The notes: a model not told the origin generated them from the sequence alone. Positions 23,014 to 32,814 are shown, counted from the stretch's first letter. The stretch is DNA of 64,000 nt from Bin25 sp965221765 (GCA_965221765.1 OZ244911.1:1550001-1614000); one strand, 5' to 3'. Numbers and translations: made by a program.

Positions 23014-23031
23014 TGTAAAATATATTTTACA
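23014..23031. promoter_or_regulatory. Perfect 18-bp palindrome, candidate HipB operator
   Basis: TGTAAAATATATTTTACA is its own reverse complement and ends three bases before the hipB start. HipB-type repressors bind palindromes upstream of their own operon, so this is the most likely operator. Confidence 0.65.
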
Positions 23032-23784
23032 ATAATACGATATAATCTATTAATGAATAAAAATATTTACAAATTTGAGATGGATTGATCATACGATTGG
23101 TAAAATAGCTAAAAGATAAAATGCCTTTTAAACCCAACTTCATTCGCTAGCCTTTTCTCATTTTCTTACTATATTTGGTCTCATAGCCTTTGAGGATACA
23201 CCTATACCATAGGTTACATATACATATATTTTTGATCCGTTTTTTTTATTATATGTTGCAATTTATTGGAATCGATCAAAAGATTACATCTATGGCTTTC
23301 TATCATATTGAAGCTATTCCCAATTAAAATGGAAAGACCGATTTCTTCCGAATATATTGACGTCGCCAAGGCCTCCAAAAAAAGAAAACCATCATGAAAC
23401 TCATCCCTTTTTCTGAAGTGGTTCGGCAAGTGATTATATCGGCTATTCGAGATGAAATCAATCATCGAAGCTATCAAAAAGGGTTTCGCATCCAAGCATC
23501 ATGACCTCATGGAGATGGTGGCGAATCTTTATAGACGGACCAAACGATTAAACTTTTTTCGATTGGCCATCGAAAACCCTCCCGAGTGTGAGATATCGCT
23601 TTCACTTCGATTGTAGTGCCGCCTGATTTCGCCTCCATCAAAATTGCCCACCGAGGGGGGAGCTCTTGTCGAGCGAATCCGATAGCATGAGTATGGGCCT
23701 CTTAGAGGTTGGGCGAAGCCAATGAAATATGTCGTGCATCCATCAAATAGTTAAAAATAAATGATGATGTGAAATGCGAGATGT
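23032..23784. other. Unassigned region with a GC-richer degenerate block
   Basis: About 750 bases with no intact gene. Bases about 23330-23730 are richer in G+C than the surroundings and show broken reading frames on both strands (plus: KLIPFSEVVRQVIISAIRDE; minus: LPPRWAILMEAKSGGTT and FHDGFLFLEALATSIYSEEI). I do not recognise either strand's product. It may be the leftover of a mobile or transferred gene. Confidence 0.4.
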
Positions 23785-25080
23785 TTATAAATCAAATATT
23801 TGAGGTAGCCAAAGAGATAACGAAGGAATATAGGTGATTAGAATTAATGAAATAATCATTACCACATAAAATGGCAACAAGGGTTTGATAATTTTTTCAA
23901 TGGAAGTTTTTGAGATGCCAACCCCAACAAAAAGAACTGTTCCCACAGGTGGGGTACATAGACCAATACATAAATTCAACACCATCATCATCCCGAATTG
24001 AATCGGATCAATGCCTATAGAAGTTGCTAAGGGTAAAAAAATAGGAGTAAAAATCAAAACAGCTGGCGTGATGTCCATAAAGATTCCTACAAATAAAAGA
24101 ATGAGGTTGATGATCAATAAAATAATGATTGGATTTTCACTAATGCCTAGTAAAAAATAGCTGAGACTCTGTGGAATATTTTCAAAAGCCATGACCCAAG
24201 ACATGCTCATGGATGCTGCTATTAAGAGCATCACAATGGCATTGGTTTTTGCAGTGGATAGAAAAATAGCAGGTAAATCTTGGGTTTTAATCTCTCGATA
24301 GGCAAATCCTAGCACAAGGGAATATAAAACAGCAATCGCGGAAGCTTCTGTGGCTGTAAAAAATCCAGCGACAATACCGCCGATAACAATAATCAATAAA
24401 AGCAAAGCGGGTAGAGCGGCCAAGAATTTTTTAATCACAATCATGAATGGACTGAATCCAAAGGTTTTATAGCCCCTTTTTTTTGCCCATATCGATGCAA
24501 TCACCATCAGTAAAATACCTGTGATAATGCCTGGAATATACCCTGCTACAAAGAGGGCCGCAATCGAAACACCACCACTAGCCAAACTATAGATAATCAA
24601 AACATTGCTCGGGGGGATTAACAAGCCCGTTGTCGAAGAAGTAATATTCACGGCAGCTCCATACTCTCGAGAATAGCCTTCTTTTTCCATCTCGGGTCCC
24701 AAAATACCACCCATAGCCGAAGCCGCAGCAACTGCAGATCCTGAAATAGCACCCATCATCATGGCAGAAATGATATTGATGAGAGCCAACCCACCAGGTA
24801 AAAAACCAACAATCGTTTTGGCAAAATCAATCAGTCGTTTGGCAATACCACCATAAGTCATCAATTGACCAGAAAGGATAAAAAATGGAATGGCCAATAA
24901 TGAAAATCGGTCTAATCCTGTACCCATACGTTGAGAAATCGTTGTAAGTGCGGGGAACCATGGCATCGCCACCAAAATGGTCAATAGTGATGAAATAGCA
25001 ATGCTCCATGCCACGGGAGTTCCTAATGAAAGAAATATTAAAAAACTAAGTACAAGAATTAAAATAGGAATGAGATCCAC
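23785..25080 (-). CDS. dctM: TRAP transporter large permease (DctM family)
   Basis: 431 residues, about twelve hydrophobic segments, the standard size. It is the sodium-coupled channel subunit of a tripartite TRAP transporter in the inner membrane. Seen: LGTPVAWSIAIS near the start, GAISGSAVAAASAMGGI, and NLCIGLCTPPVGTVLFVG, all typical of DctM. It is the last of dctP-dctQ-dctM, with three bases between it and dctQ. Next to eda and kdgK, the likely cargo is a hexuronate or 2-keto-3-deoxygluconate-type acid, which is inference from context. Confidence 0.93.
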   Translation of the reverse strand: MDLIPILILVLSFLIFLSLGTPVAWSIAISSLLTILVAMPWFPALTTISQRMGTGLDRFSLLAIPFFILSGQLMTYGGIAKRLIDFAKTIVGFLPGGLALINIISAMMMGAISGSAVAAASAMGGILGPEMEKEGYSREYGAAVNITSSTTGLLIPPSNVLIIYSLASGGVSIAALFVAGYIPGIITGILLMVIASIWAKKRGYKTFGFSPFMIVIKKFLAALPALLLLIIVIGGIVAGFFTATEASAIAVLYSLVLGFAYREIKTQDLPAIFLSTAKTNAIVMLLIAASMSMSWVMAFENIPQSLSYFLLGISENPIIILLIINLILLFVGIFMDITPAVLIFTPIFLPLATSIGIDPIQFGMMMVLNLCIGLCTPPVGTVLFVGVGISKTSIEKIIKPLLPFYVVMIISLILITYIPSLSLWLPQIFDL

Positions 25081-25083
25081 GGT

Positions 25084-25551
25084 TTATATCGATTTTTTCT
25101 GTGTGACTTTATAAAAAACAACCAATAAGCCACTCAAGGGAATGATTAAATAAACCACGCCAAGTGGAATTGAAAGAGTTGGCGAATTTTGATTTAAAAC
25201 GAGGGTAATGTATACAAGGTTACCACCTCCGATGATGAGTCCAAAGACTGCAAATAGAATAATTGACCAATTTGTAAAATACCAAGCAATCTTTTTCCAT
25301 TTTGGAGAAAATTTATTGACCAAGACATCAATAGAAACATGTTGATCTCGACCGGCGATATAAGCGGCTCCTAATAGGCCTAACCAAATCATCAAATAGC
25401 GTGATAGTTCATCAGTGAATGATGAAGGAGTATCCGTGAAGTATCGCGTAAATACTTGGTAGCTCACATTCAATACCATCAAAGCCAATATGATGATTAA
25501 TATGATACTGACAACTTGGTCGACTTGTTTACGGATTTCGCTTGCTTTCAA
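25084..25551 (-). CDS. dctQ: TRAP transporter small permease (DctQ family)
   Basis: 155 residues with four hydrophobic segments, the standard DctQ layout, and the family segment SRYLMIWLGLLGAAYIAGRDQHVSIDV-like in the middle. It pairs with DctM in the inner membrane. It overlaps the end of dctP by 23 bases and stops four bases before dctM, so the three are co-translated. Confidence 0.9.
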   Translation of the reverse strand: MKASEIRKQVDQVVSIILIIILALMVLNVSYQVFTRYFTDTPSSFTDELSRYLMIWLGLLGAAYIAGRDQHVSIDVLVNKFSPKWKKIAWYFTNWSIILFAVFGLIIGGGNLVYITLVLNQNSPTLSIPLGVVYLIIPLSGLLVVFYKVTQKKSI

Positions 25552-26512
25552 TGGATTGAATTAATTGAGCTATTTCTGGGTCTTGTTTGAATGCATCATA
25601 CATGGGACGGACTGCCTTTCTAAAGGGTTCTTTTTCAGGATAGATAACTTCGATTCCAGCTTGTTTGACACCCAACATAGATTCTTGTTCACTGTGATTC
25701 CATAAATCTCTTTGAAATACTGTGGAAAGTTCAACTGCTTTTTTTAACCATTTTTTTTCTTCTTCTGATAATCGATTCCAAAGATGAGTGCTGGTTAGGA
25801 TGACGTCAGGAATGCTAGTGTGTTCGCTCATGACGTAGTAGTTGGTGACTTCATAATGTTTGGATAAATACAAACTAGGTGGATTGTTTTCAGCTCCATC
25901 AACCACGCCTTGTTGTAATGAAGTATAGAGCTCTCCCCAAGAAATAGGTGTTGGCGAAGCTCCCAAATATTGCATCATGGCAATGGCTGAGGCACTTTCC
26001 ATGACTCTTATTTTCAAGCCTTTTAAATCATTGGGATGTTCGACCCGTTGGTTTTTCAGATAAAAACTTCGACTGCCAGAATCATAATAACCAAGCCCTT
26101 TTAACCATGAAGATGTCCCTAAATCCAATAGTGACTGTCCGGTTGGGCCATCAAGAACTCGAAATAAATGCTCTTTGTCATCAAATAAAAAAGGCAAACC
26201 AAAGATTTTAAAATTAGGAACAAAATTTTCCATCACGGCAGCCGATACTTTGGTGATGTCTAAACTTCCAATCTGAAGCAATTCCAAACATTCTCTTTCG
26301 CTACCCAGCTGTTGATTGGGATAGATGACCAATCGCATTTTTCCATCAGAAAGTTCTTGAAGATGATGATCAATTTGGAGCATACCTTGGTGAACAGGAT
26401 GCGTCACATCCAATCCATGTCCCAATCTTAATGTTCTGACGGAACTGATTTCAGAACAACTATTCATCAGTAATAAAATCGATAAAATCTTAAAGAGATT
26501 CAGGAGTTTCAA
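25529..26512 (-). CDS. dctP: TRAP transporter substrate-binding protein (DctP family)
   Basis: 327 residues, periplasmic. It starts at TTG (26510-26512); the N-terminal hydrophobic stretch ends at LMNSC, a lipobox-like site, so the mature protein may be anchored by Cys19. DctP landmarks: LRLGHGLDVTHPVHQGM, LKGLKIRVMES (the Arg that binds the substrate carboxylate) and GELYTSLQQGVVDGAENNP. It binds an organic acid and hands it to DctQM. Fourteen bases separate it from eda, and hexuronate-type cargo is inferred from that. Confidence 0.92.
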   Translation of the reverse strand: MKLLNLFKILSILLLMNSCSEISSVRTLRLGHGLDVTHPVHQGMLQIDHHLQELSDGKMRLVIYPNQQLGSERECLELLQIGSLDITKVSAAVMENFVPNFKIFGLPFLFDDKEHLFRVLDGPTGQSLLDLGTSSWLKGLGYYDSGSRSFYLKNQRVEHPNDLKGLKIRVMESASAIAMMQYLGASPTPISWGELYTSLQQGVVDGAENNPPSLYLSKHYEVTNYYVMSEHTSIPDVILTSTHLWNRLSEEEKKWLKKAVELSTVFQRDLWNHSEQESMLGVKQAGIEVIYPEKEPFRKAVRPMYDAFKQDPEIAQLIQSIESKRNP

Positions 26513-26526
26513 TGTTATAATGTTCT

Positions 26527-27192
26527 TTACTTCAAATCTTGTATGTCCCTGACGACTTGTTTTACTCTTTGAATTAATTTTTCAAAATCTCTATATTGGA
26601 GAATATCTTTCGAAATTAATTTGGACCCCATCCCCACACATATAGCACCAGCATCAAACCATGCTTTTAAATTTTCTCGATCGGTGGTGACGCCGCCTGT
26701 GGGCATGATGGATGTCCATGGCTGAGGAGCCAACACCCCTTTAATAAAATTAGGTCCATAAATATTACCAGGAAATAGTTTGACAATTTCGGCCCCTAAT
26801 TCTTCGCATTGAACGATTTCAGTTAAGGTTCCACAGCCAGCAATCCATAGTTTTTTACGTCGGTTACAAATATGAGCAATATCGGCTCTCAATACTGGAG
26901 TGACTACAAAATCAGCTCCGAGATTCATATAGGTGCTGGCTTGTGCAGCATCAGTCAATGATCCTACACCGAGAACCATTTCAGGCAGCTCTTCAATGCA
27001 TAGTTTACTGAGTTCTTCAAATATGTTTTGCGCAAATTCTCCTCGGTGTGTGAATTCTAAAATTCGAGCTCCTCCTTGATAGCACGCTCTAACGACTTTT
27101 TTGGCTAATTCAATATCTTGATGAAAAAAAAGAGCCACCAATCGATCTTGATGGATTTTTTGAATCACTTGATTTCTTTGTATAAATGGCAT
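26527..27192 (-). CDS. eda: KDPG/KHG aldolase
   Basis: 221 residues of the class I aldolase. It splits 2-keto-3-deoxy-6-phosphogluconate into pyruvate and glyceraldehyde-3-phosphate. The catalytic parts are seen: Glu46 in ILEFTHRG, and the Schiff-base Lys138 in AEIVKLFPG. The segment usually ending PTEI reads CGTLTEI here (C120-G121). It follows kdgK by six bases, so substrate is made and used by one operon. Confidence 0.92.
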   Translation of the reverse strand: MPFIQRNQVIQKIHQDRLVALFFHQDIELAKKVVRACYQGGARILEFTHRGEFAQNIFEELSKLCIEELPEMVLGVGSLTDAAQASTYMNLGADFVVTPVLRADIAHICNRRKKLWIAGCGTLTEIVQCEELGAEIVKLFPGNIYGPNFIKGVLAPQPWTSIMPTGGVTTDRENLKAWFDAGAICVGMGSKLISKDILQYRDFEKLIQRVKQVVRDIQDLK

Positions 27193-27198
27193 CTTTTT

Positions 27199-28242
27199 CT
27201 ATCTAATAACTCTTCCTGATGCATCTCCTCCCATTAGTTTTTCAACTTCAGGAACCGTTACTTGATTAGCATCTCCCTTAATGGTATGTTTCAAACAAGA
27301 TGCAGCTACTGCAAAATCCAATGCTTTCTGATAATCATCATTAAAAGTAATCAATCCATAGATTAAACCAGCCATAAAAGAATCTCCACCACCAACCCGA
27401 TCGACAATATGTGTGATTTGATACTCCTTGGTTGTATAGGTCTTTTTCCCATCATACAAGATACCAGCCCATGTATTATGAGAAGCGGATAGAGAACCTC
27501 TCAATGTGGTAATGACCATTTTAGCTCTTGGAAATTCGTCCATCATCTGTTTGCATACTGAGATAAAACTTTCTGCTTTGACTTTTTCTCCTTCAGTAGT
27601 AATATCGATACCTTGTGGTTTGATTCCAAAATGCATGTGTGCATCTTCTTCATTTCCTAAGATGATATCGCAGTAAGACGTCAATTTCCTCATAGTATTT
27701 TCTCGATCTCCATCGTATTTCCAAAGCTTGGCCCTATAATTTAAATCGGTAGAAATAGTTAAATTTTTATGTCGAGCCACTTTCAGTGCTTCCAAGCAGA
27801 CATCTGCAGCGGATTGAGAAATGGCAGGCGTGATTCCAGTCCAATGAAACCAATGGGCATTTTGAAATACATCATCCCAATCAACCATGCCAGGCTGTAT
27901 TTCGCTCATGGAAGAATACGCTCGGTCATAAACGACCTTACTTCCTCTGCTGACGGCTCCTGTTTCAAGAAAATAAATTCCTAAGCGTTGCCCGCCTCTA
28001 ATAATCTGAGAGGTCTCCACCCCACGTTTTCTCAACTCCATAAGGGCACAATCTCCGATATCATTATTTGGCAATCTTGATACAAAACTGACTGGAAGAT
28101 TGAAATTTGCAAGTGAAACAGCAACATTAGATTCGCCCCCTCCATAGATGACATCAAATGAATTGGTCTGTGAAAATCTTAGAAATCCTGGTGGGGCTAA
28201 TCGCAACATGATCTCTCCAAAAGTGATGATTTTTTTAGGCAT
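27199..28242 (-). CDS. kdgK: 2-keto-3-deoxygluconate kinase (PfkB family)
   Basis: 347 residues. It phosphorylates 2-keto-3-deoxygluconate to KDPG with ATP. PfkB signatures: ITFGEIMLRLAPPG and GGGESNVAVSLANF at the N-terminus, and the C-terminal VDRVGGGDSFMAGL with the catalytic aspartate. First gene of kdgK-eda-dctP-dctQ-dctM, all on the minus strand with short gaps or overlaps. A fructokinase is the alternative, but the eda neighbour makes KDG the natural substrate. Confidence 0.9.
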   Translation of the reverse strand: MPKKIITFGEIMLRLAPPGFLRFSQTNSFDVIYGGGESNVAVSLANFNLPVSFVSRLPNNDIGDCALMELRKRGVETSQIIRGGQRLGIYFLETGAVSRGSKVVYDRAYSSMSEIQPGMVDWDDVFQNAHWFHWTGITPAISQSAADVCLEALKVARHKNLTISTDLNYRAKLWKYDGDRENTMRKLTSYCDIILGNEEDAHMHFGIKPQGIDITTEGEKVKAESFISVCKQMMDEFPRAKMVITTLRGSLSASHNTWAGILYDGKKTYTTKEYQITHIVDRVGGGDSFMAGLIYGLITFNDDYQKALDFAVAASCLKHTIKGDANQVTVPEVEKLMGGDASGRVIR

Positions 28243-28366
28243 AAATCGAGAAATTATTTAAATAGAATATTCCTTTGAATCATTGAGTTTCTATGGTATA
28301 AACAGTATCGTCTTAAATGAGAGTTGAATACTTTTTAAGGTCTTAATTGATAGTCTTGTCGTTATC

Positions 28367-28631
28367 TCAAACCAAATCTCTTCGAAGTTTTTTTACTCTT
28401 AGCATATGTTCAATGATTTCTCTTTTTTCTCTTTCTTTTTCACGTTTTTCTCTAGCAGTCTCTGTTTTTCTTTCGCGTTTTTTGTTCTTCTGAGCATTTG
28501 CGATGGTATATATTACATAGAGCTATGGTTGCTGAAGAAGCCACAATAGCAAAGATGGGAGCTAGGAAGTGCCAACTAAACATCGCAAAAAAATATATCA
28601 TAAAAATCTCCAATGTGGCTGTGGCTCTCAT
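28367..28631 (-). pseudogene. Small membrane protein with charged tail, apparently frameshifted
   Basis: The minus strand from 28631 encodes about 46 residues with two hydrophobic segments (EIFMIYFFAMFSWHFLAP and IFAIVASSATIALCNIYH). It then reaches a run of six A where the frame ends soon after. In the neighbouring frame a Lys/Glu/Arg coiled stretch (KRERKTETAREKREKEREKR) runs on to TGA at 28367. A single-base slip would join them into one protein of about 87 residues. I do not recognise the family. It precedes kdgK by about 125 bases. Confidence 0.4.
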
Positions 28632-28826
28632 ACTACAAACTTAAGATATTTTAATTATCACTCTCCTTCAAACTCGATTATCAGTATTTATTGGAGTTTA
28701 AACCAATCGTGGTCAATCCAAAATAATTCAGCAAATTCTACTCGATGTGTATATAAAGATTTGATAATGTTTCGTTTAGAATTTCAGCAAGATTATGATA
28801 AGGCTAGAACACTGTAGTGATTCATT

Positions 28827-29754
28827 TCAATCACTCTTCGTTTTATTATACACCTCAACTAATTGTCCACCAATTCTAAGTAGCCAATCAAAATATTCCG
28901 GGTGTCTTGAATCATCATCTAAGTCGACTATTCTCCTACATTCAATTTTAGAAGCTTGTCTATTTTCTAAGGGAAGCCAATGAACTGTACTCTCCACTTG
29001 TTCTTCAAATCGATGCTTATTTCTTTCTAAATGTTGATATAACTCTTGATCGTCTCTAATATAGATATGAGCTCTAATTTCGTTTCTTTGAGAACTCCTG
29101 TTGAGGGCTAAATGAGATCTTCTATCATTTGGAATAGAAATGTCAAACCAATGTTGTGGTCTAGGTGTTCTATTTCTTATTCTCAAGGTTGTATTGCTTT
29201 GAAGAGCATGCTCTCTAAAATTTATCCAAAATTGAAGATGTTTTGATTTCGGCGGATCTGGAATAGTTCTTGACCAATTATTTGGCTCTTCTAATACAGT
29301 AAATTCAACCGCTGGCTTGGAGTCGTCAATTTGACATAATCCAATTTTTACAAGAAAAAACGAAATGGAGCCTGGCATGTGTTTGTTAAACCAATGGATG
29401 GCATTGTGATGATCTTCGGTAGTTTCTTTTACAATCCAAATAATGATACAAGCATCAAATGCTGAAGCATATGTCAGTAACTTTCCTAAATGATCGTGAT
29501 CTGTTCTTCGGAGTTGATTTTCAATAATGACTTTTTGAGGTTTTTCTTCAGAGTTTCCTATATCAGCAACGATGTCAACATAAAATTGACCAGTCGATGT
29601 TTCTATTTGAATATTTTGTATGCTTTCCATATCAAAACCAATGGTTTCTGTTAGAAGTTTAAAATTATGTTCATCAGATAACCATTTAGTAAACTAGGAT
29701 TCGATTTCCCAAACTTGATTAAGACAAACAGATTTTTTTTTCTCCTAATGGCAT
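28827..29754 (-). pseudogene. DUF4268 domain protein, broken at the N-terminus
   Basis: The long open part (28827-29630) covers a PD-(D/E)XK-like segment (QFYVDIVADIG ... KVIIENQLRRTDHDHLGKLLTYA) and the DUF4268 domain (HLQFWINFREHAL to the end). Upstream in the same frame, FTKWLSDEHNFKLLTETIGFD is preceded by a TAG, and before that VCLNQVWEIES lies behind a run of nine A (T9 at 29733-29741) which shifts it from a candidate start MPLGEKK at 29754. So the full protein of about 308 codons is broken twice. The internal ATG at 29630 could still give the truncated form. DUF4268 proteins occur near restriction and defence genes; the role is not established. Confidence 0.7.
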
Positions 29755-29789
29755 CAAGAATCTCTTTTAAGCAAAATTATAGCATAGCA

Positions 29790-31193
29790 TTATGGGATAT
29801 CGAAATAATGCTTGACATTATGGTAAGAAATATCAGCGGCTATGTTCCCAATCCAATTATAATCTTTGGGGAGCCTCCCTTTGCGGATATCTTCCCCAAA
29901 AATATTACAGATAATTCTTCTAAAATACTCATGTCTTGGAAAGGATAAAAAACTTCTAGAATCCGTTAACATTCCTATAAATGTGGATAGGACGCCGATA
30001 TTTGATAAGGTATTAAAATGTTGTGTGATGCCATCGATTTGATCCAAATACCACCAACTAGCCCCCCATTGAATTTTTCCTCTAATCGATGAATGATTAA
30101 AATTCCCCATTAATGATGCAATCATTGCATTATCTGATGGATTCAGGTTATAGATGATGGTTTTGGTTAATGAATTTTGTTGGTCTAGTTGATCCATGAA
30201 TGATAATAGCGATCGAATATTTATCGAACTTCCTATGGCATCCCAACCACTATCAGGACCTAACTGTCGAAACATTTTGGTATTAGCATTTCGAAGTGCT
30301 CCAATATGAAACTGTTGAATCCAACCCAAACGATGATAAGATTGGGATAAAAACAAAAGCACATGTGATTGAAACTGCCTAACCTCCAAGTGAGTTAGTT
30401 GCATTCCTTTAAGACGCTTTTTAAAAATTTCTTCGACTAACTTTTCGGATATTCTTTCAAAAGGGATGACTTCTAATCCATGATCACATAGACGGCAACC
30501 ATTTTGGTGGAAATAGTTCATTCGATCCAAGAGAGAATCCTTGAGACTCTGAAGAGTCTTGATTTCAAACGGACTAATCGCCTCTAATTGTTTAATTGAA
30601 TCAAGATAACTAGGATGACTAATGAGAAGAAATAAGTCGGGTCGAAATGCTGTATGCATTTGAATGACTGGATTTGATTTTTTAAACGTTATGTGATGTT
30701 TAAGATCATCGAGTGGACTTTCTGTAGTGCATAGATATTTGACCTTCATTTGGTTTAATAGTCCAATGGCAGAGTATTCGGGTTTTCTCAGAAACTCTTG
30801 AGTCAAATCATACACATGGTCAGCATTTTCTTTATTGACTAAATCATTAAACCCAAAATAACGAAGCAACTCTAAATGAGACCAATGATATAATGGATTG
30901 CGAATCAGATAGGGCAGAGAAGTCGCATATTCTTTGAATTTATCTTTATCTGAAGCATTGCCTGTAATATATTTTTCATCCACTCCCAATGTCCGCATAG
31001 CTCTCCATTTATAATGATCATCATTCAACCATAATTGTGAAATATTTTCAAACTGTTTGTTGTGAGCAATTTGATCAGGAGGCAAATGATTATGGTAATC
31101 AATGATGGGTAAATCTTTGACATAATCATGATAAAGCGTTTTGGCATGATTTGATTCAAGTAAAAAATCTTCAGTAATAAAAGAGCCCATCAA
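29790..31193 (-). CDS. uxaC: Glucuronate (uronate) isomerase
   Basis: 467 residues, the family length. It interconverts D-glucuronate with D-fructuronate and D-galacturonate with D-tagaturonate, the entry step to both uronate arms. It has the N-terminal metal motif IIDYHNHLPP and the following TLGVDEKYITG, plus TESPLDDLKHH in the middle. It lies 115 bases downstream of a sulfatase on the same strand. A broken DUF4268 gene separates it from kdgK-eda-TRAP, so it may not share their transcript. Confidence 0.93.
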   Translation of the reverse strand: MMGSFITEDFLLESNHAKTLYHDYVKDLPIIDYHNHLPPDQIAHNKQFENISQLWLNDDHYKWRAMRTLGVDEKYITGNASDKDKFKEYATSLPYLIRNPLYHWSHLELLRYFGFNDLVNKENADHVYDLTQEFLRKPEYSAIGLLNQMKVKYLCTTESPLDDLKHHITFKKSNPVIQMHTAFRPDLFLLISHPSYLDSIKQLEAISPFEIKTLQSLKDSLLDRMNYFHQNGCRLCDHGLEVIPFERISEKLVEEIFKKRLKGMQLTHLEVRQFQSHVLLFLSQSYHRLGWIQQFHIGALRNANTKMFRQLGPDSGWDAIGSSINIRSLLSFMDQLDQQNSLTKTIIYNLNPSDNAMIASLMGNFNHSSIRGKIQWGASWWYLDQIDGITQHFNTLSNIGVLSTFIGMLTDSRSFLSFPRHEYFRRIICNIFGEDIRKGRLPKDYNWIGNIAADISYHNVKHYFDIP

Positions 31194-31308
31194 TCAAAAT
31201 TTAAGTGAATCCATCGTTTCAATGTTTTGCTGATTTGGAGTATATAGTTCTATATCCGAATGATTGATATGAAAACATAACAGAGTCAATACTCAGAAAT
31301 TGTTCACT

Positions 31309-32814
31309 TTACTTTGGTATGGAATGGATGGGGGGTGGTTTTCTCATGGCTTGGACCCCTTCTATTTGCATACCTAAATTTTTAGGAGTCATATTGGCTA
31401 GTGCAATCCGATGTGTCATCACTAGCTTTAATGAATCCAATACCCATAAATAATCTTCATTGTCAACCAAATTGAACATTTCATTTTTATCGTTGGCATG
31501 ATCATAAAGTTCATATTCTTGTTGTCCATTGAATCCCCAACGAGTTAATCGATACCGATCTGTTTTAATCGTGTATCCATTTTTCATTTGACTTAATGCC
31601 GACTTTCGAACAGATGTTGATACCCCATTCAATATAGGTAATAGGCTGATTCCAGATACAAATTTTGGGGTTTCAAAATTCATTAAATCCATAATGGTGG
31701 GATATAAATCAACTAATTCAATAGGAGATGATTCAATATCAAGGCCTTTTTCAATCGTTGGTCCCGCAATAATTAAGGGCACTCTCGTTGCATTATCGAA
31801 TAAAGTCGCCTTTTTCCAATGACCATGTTCTCTTAGATGATAACCGTGATCTGAAGTGAAAATGACAATGGTATTTTTATCCAATCCAGTTGTTCTCAGA
31901 GATTTCAATATACTATTTACTTGAGCATCAATAAAACTAGTAGTGGCATAATAAGCTTGGATAATCTCTCTTGATAGTGAATCTTTCATATTGATCTGTT
32001 CGGGTTTAGCTCTGATGGTTCGACGAGCTGGAATCGGTAAAGACTCGATATACTCTTGTCCAAGATTGGGAGGTAATTCAATATCATCCAAATCATATAG
32101 TTCAAAGTATTTTTTGGGAGCCACAAATGGGGTGTGGGGACGAAACAACCCCACAGCAAGAAAAAATGATTGCTCATTCGCTGCAAATTCCTCCAATAAA
32201 TCGGAAGCTATGGTTGCAGATATTCCATCAGTCTGCTCTTCATCCTTTCCGTCAGCCGCCAGCCATGAAAGCGTAGCACCATATTGATTTGGAACAAGGG
32301 TATTGATTTTGTATTCCTCTTTTTTATCTCGGCCATAGGGATTGAATGTATAATCCCAAGTGTACACATCATCAAAACTTGAAGTCCCGATGGCACCTGG
32401 ATTATCATAGTGGTATATTTTTCCAATGCGTACGGAATGGTACCCTTCTTGTTTAAACCGTTCTCCAATGGTCGTGACATAGGGGATGGTTTGACGTAAA
32501 TAAATTCGATTTTCATATAATTTGGTTTGGTCAGGATATAGTCCAGTCATCAGAGAGGCTCTAGAGGGTCCACAGATAGGAAATTGGGTATGTGCATTTC
32601 CAAACTGAATTCCTTGACTTGCCAAGGAGTCTATGGTTGGTGATTGAACTAGTTTATGTCCGTAGGTGCCTAAATCACAGTTAAGATCATCAGCGATAAT
32701 AAATAGCACATTTAATGAATTATGAACTTTAGGACTTTTGTTTGCGCGCTTTTCAAGATTACAATTTATAACCAAGATTACGACAAAGGGCAAAACAAAA
32801 AGATGAAATTTCAT
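31309..32814 (-). CDS. Sulfatase, iduronate-2-sulfatase-like
   Basis: 501 residues of the type I sulfatase family, which removes sulfate esters from glycans after a Cys is converted to formylglycine. The activating motif is C81-G-P-S-R85 followed by ASLMTG. Metal ligands are seen in NVLFIIADDLN and in TIVIFTSDHGYHLREHG. The N-terminus is hydrophobic and ends VINC, a possible lipoprotein site (Cys18). Similarity is greatest to iduronate-2-sulfatase-type enzymes. With uronate genes downstream and a glycosidase divergently upstream, it likely acts on a sulfated uronic-acid polysaccharide. Confidence 0.88.
   Translation of the reverse strand: MKFHLFVLPFVVILVINCNLEKRANKSPKVHNSLNVLFIIADDLNCDLGTYGHKLVQSPTIDSLASQGIQFGNAHTQFPICGPSRASLMTGLYPDQTKLYENRIYLRQTIPYVTTIGERFKQEGYHSVRIGKIYHYDNPGAIGTSSFDDVYTWDYTFNPYGRDKKEEYKINTLVPNQYGATLSWLAADGKDEEQTDGISATIASDLLEEFAANEQSFFLAVGLFRPHTPFVAPKKYFELYDLDDIELPPNLGQEYIESLPIPARRTIRAKPEQINMKDSLSREIIQAYYATTSFIDAQVNSILKSLRTTGLDKNTIVIFTSDHGYHLREHGHWKKATLFDNATRVPLIIAGPTIEKGLDIESSPIELVDLYPTIMDLMNFETPKFVSGISLLPILNGVSTSVRKSALSQMKNGYTIKTDRYRLTRWGFNGQQEYELYDHANDKNEMFNLVDNEDYLWVLDSLKLVMTHRIALANMTPKNLGMQIEGVQAMRKPPPIHSIPK

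Noticed and set aside
28569..28817. 82-codon plus-strand ORF before the DUF4268 gene
   Set aside because: Low-complexity translation, opposite to the better membrane-protein frame; no support as a gene.
29715..29948. 77-codon plus-strand ORF over the end of uxaC
   Set aside because: Largely antisense to uxaC and the DUF4268 start; a shadow.
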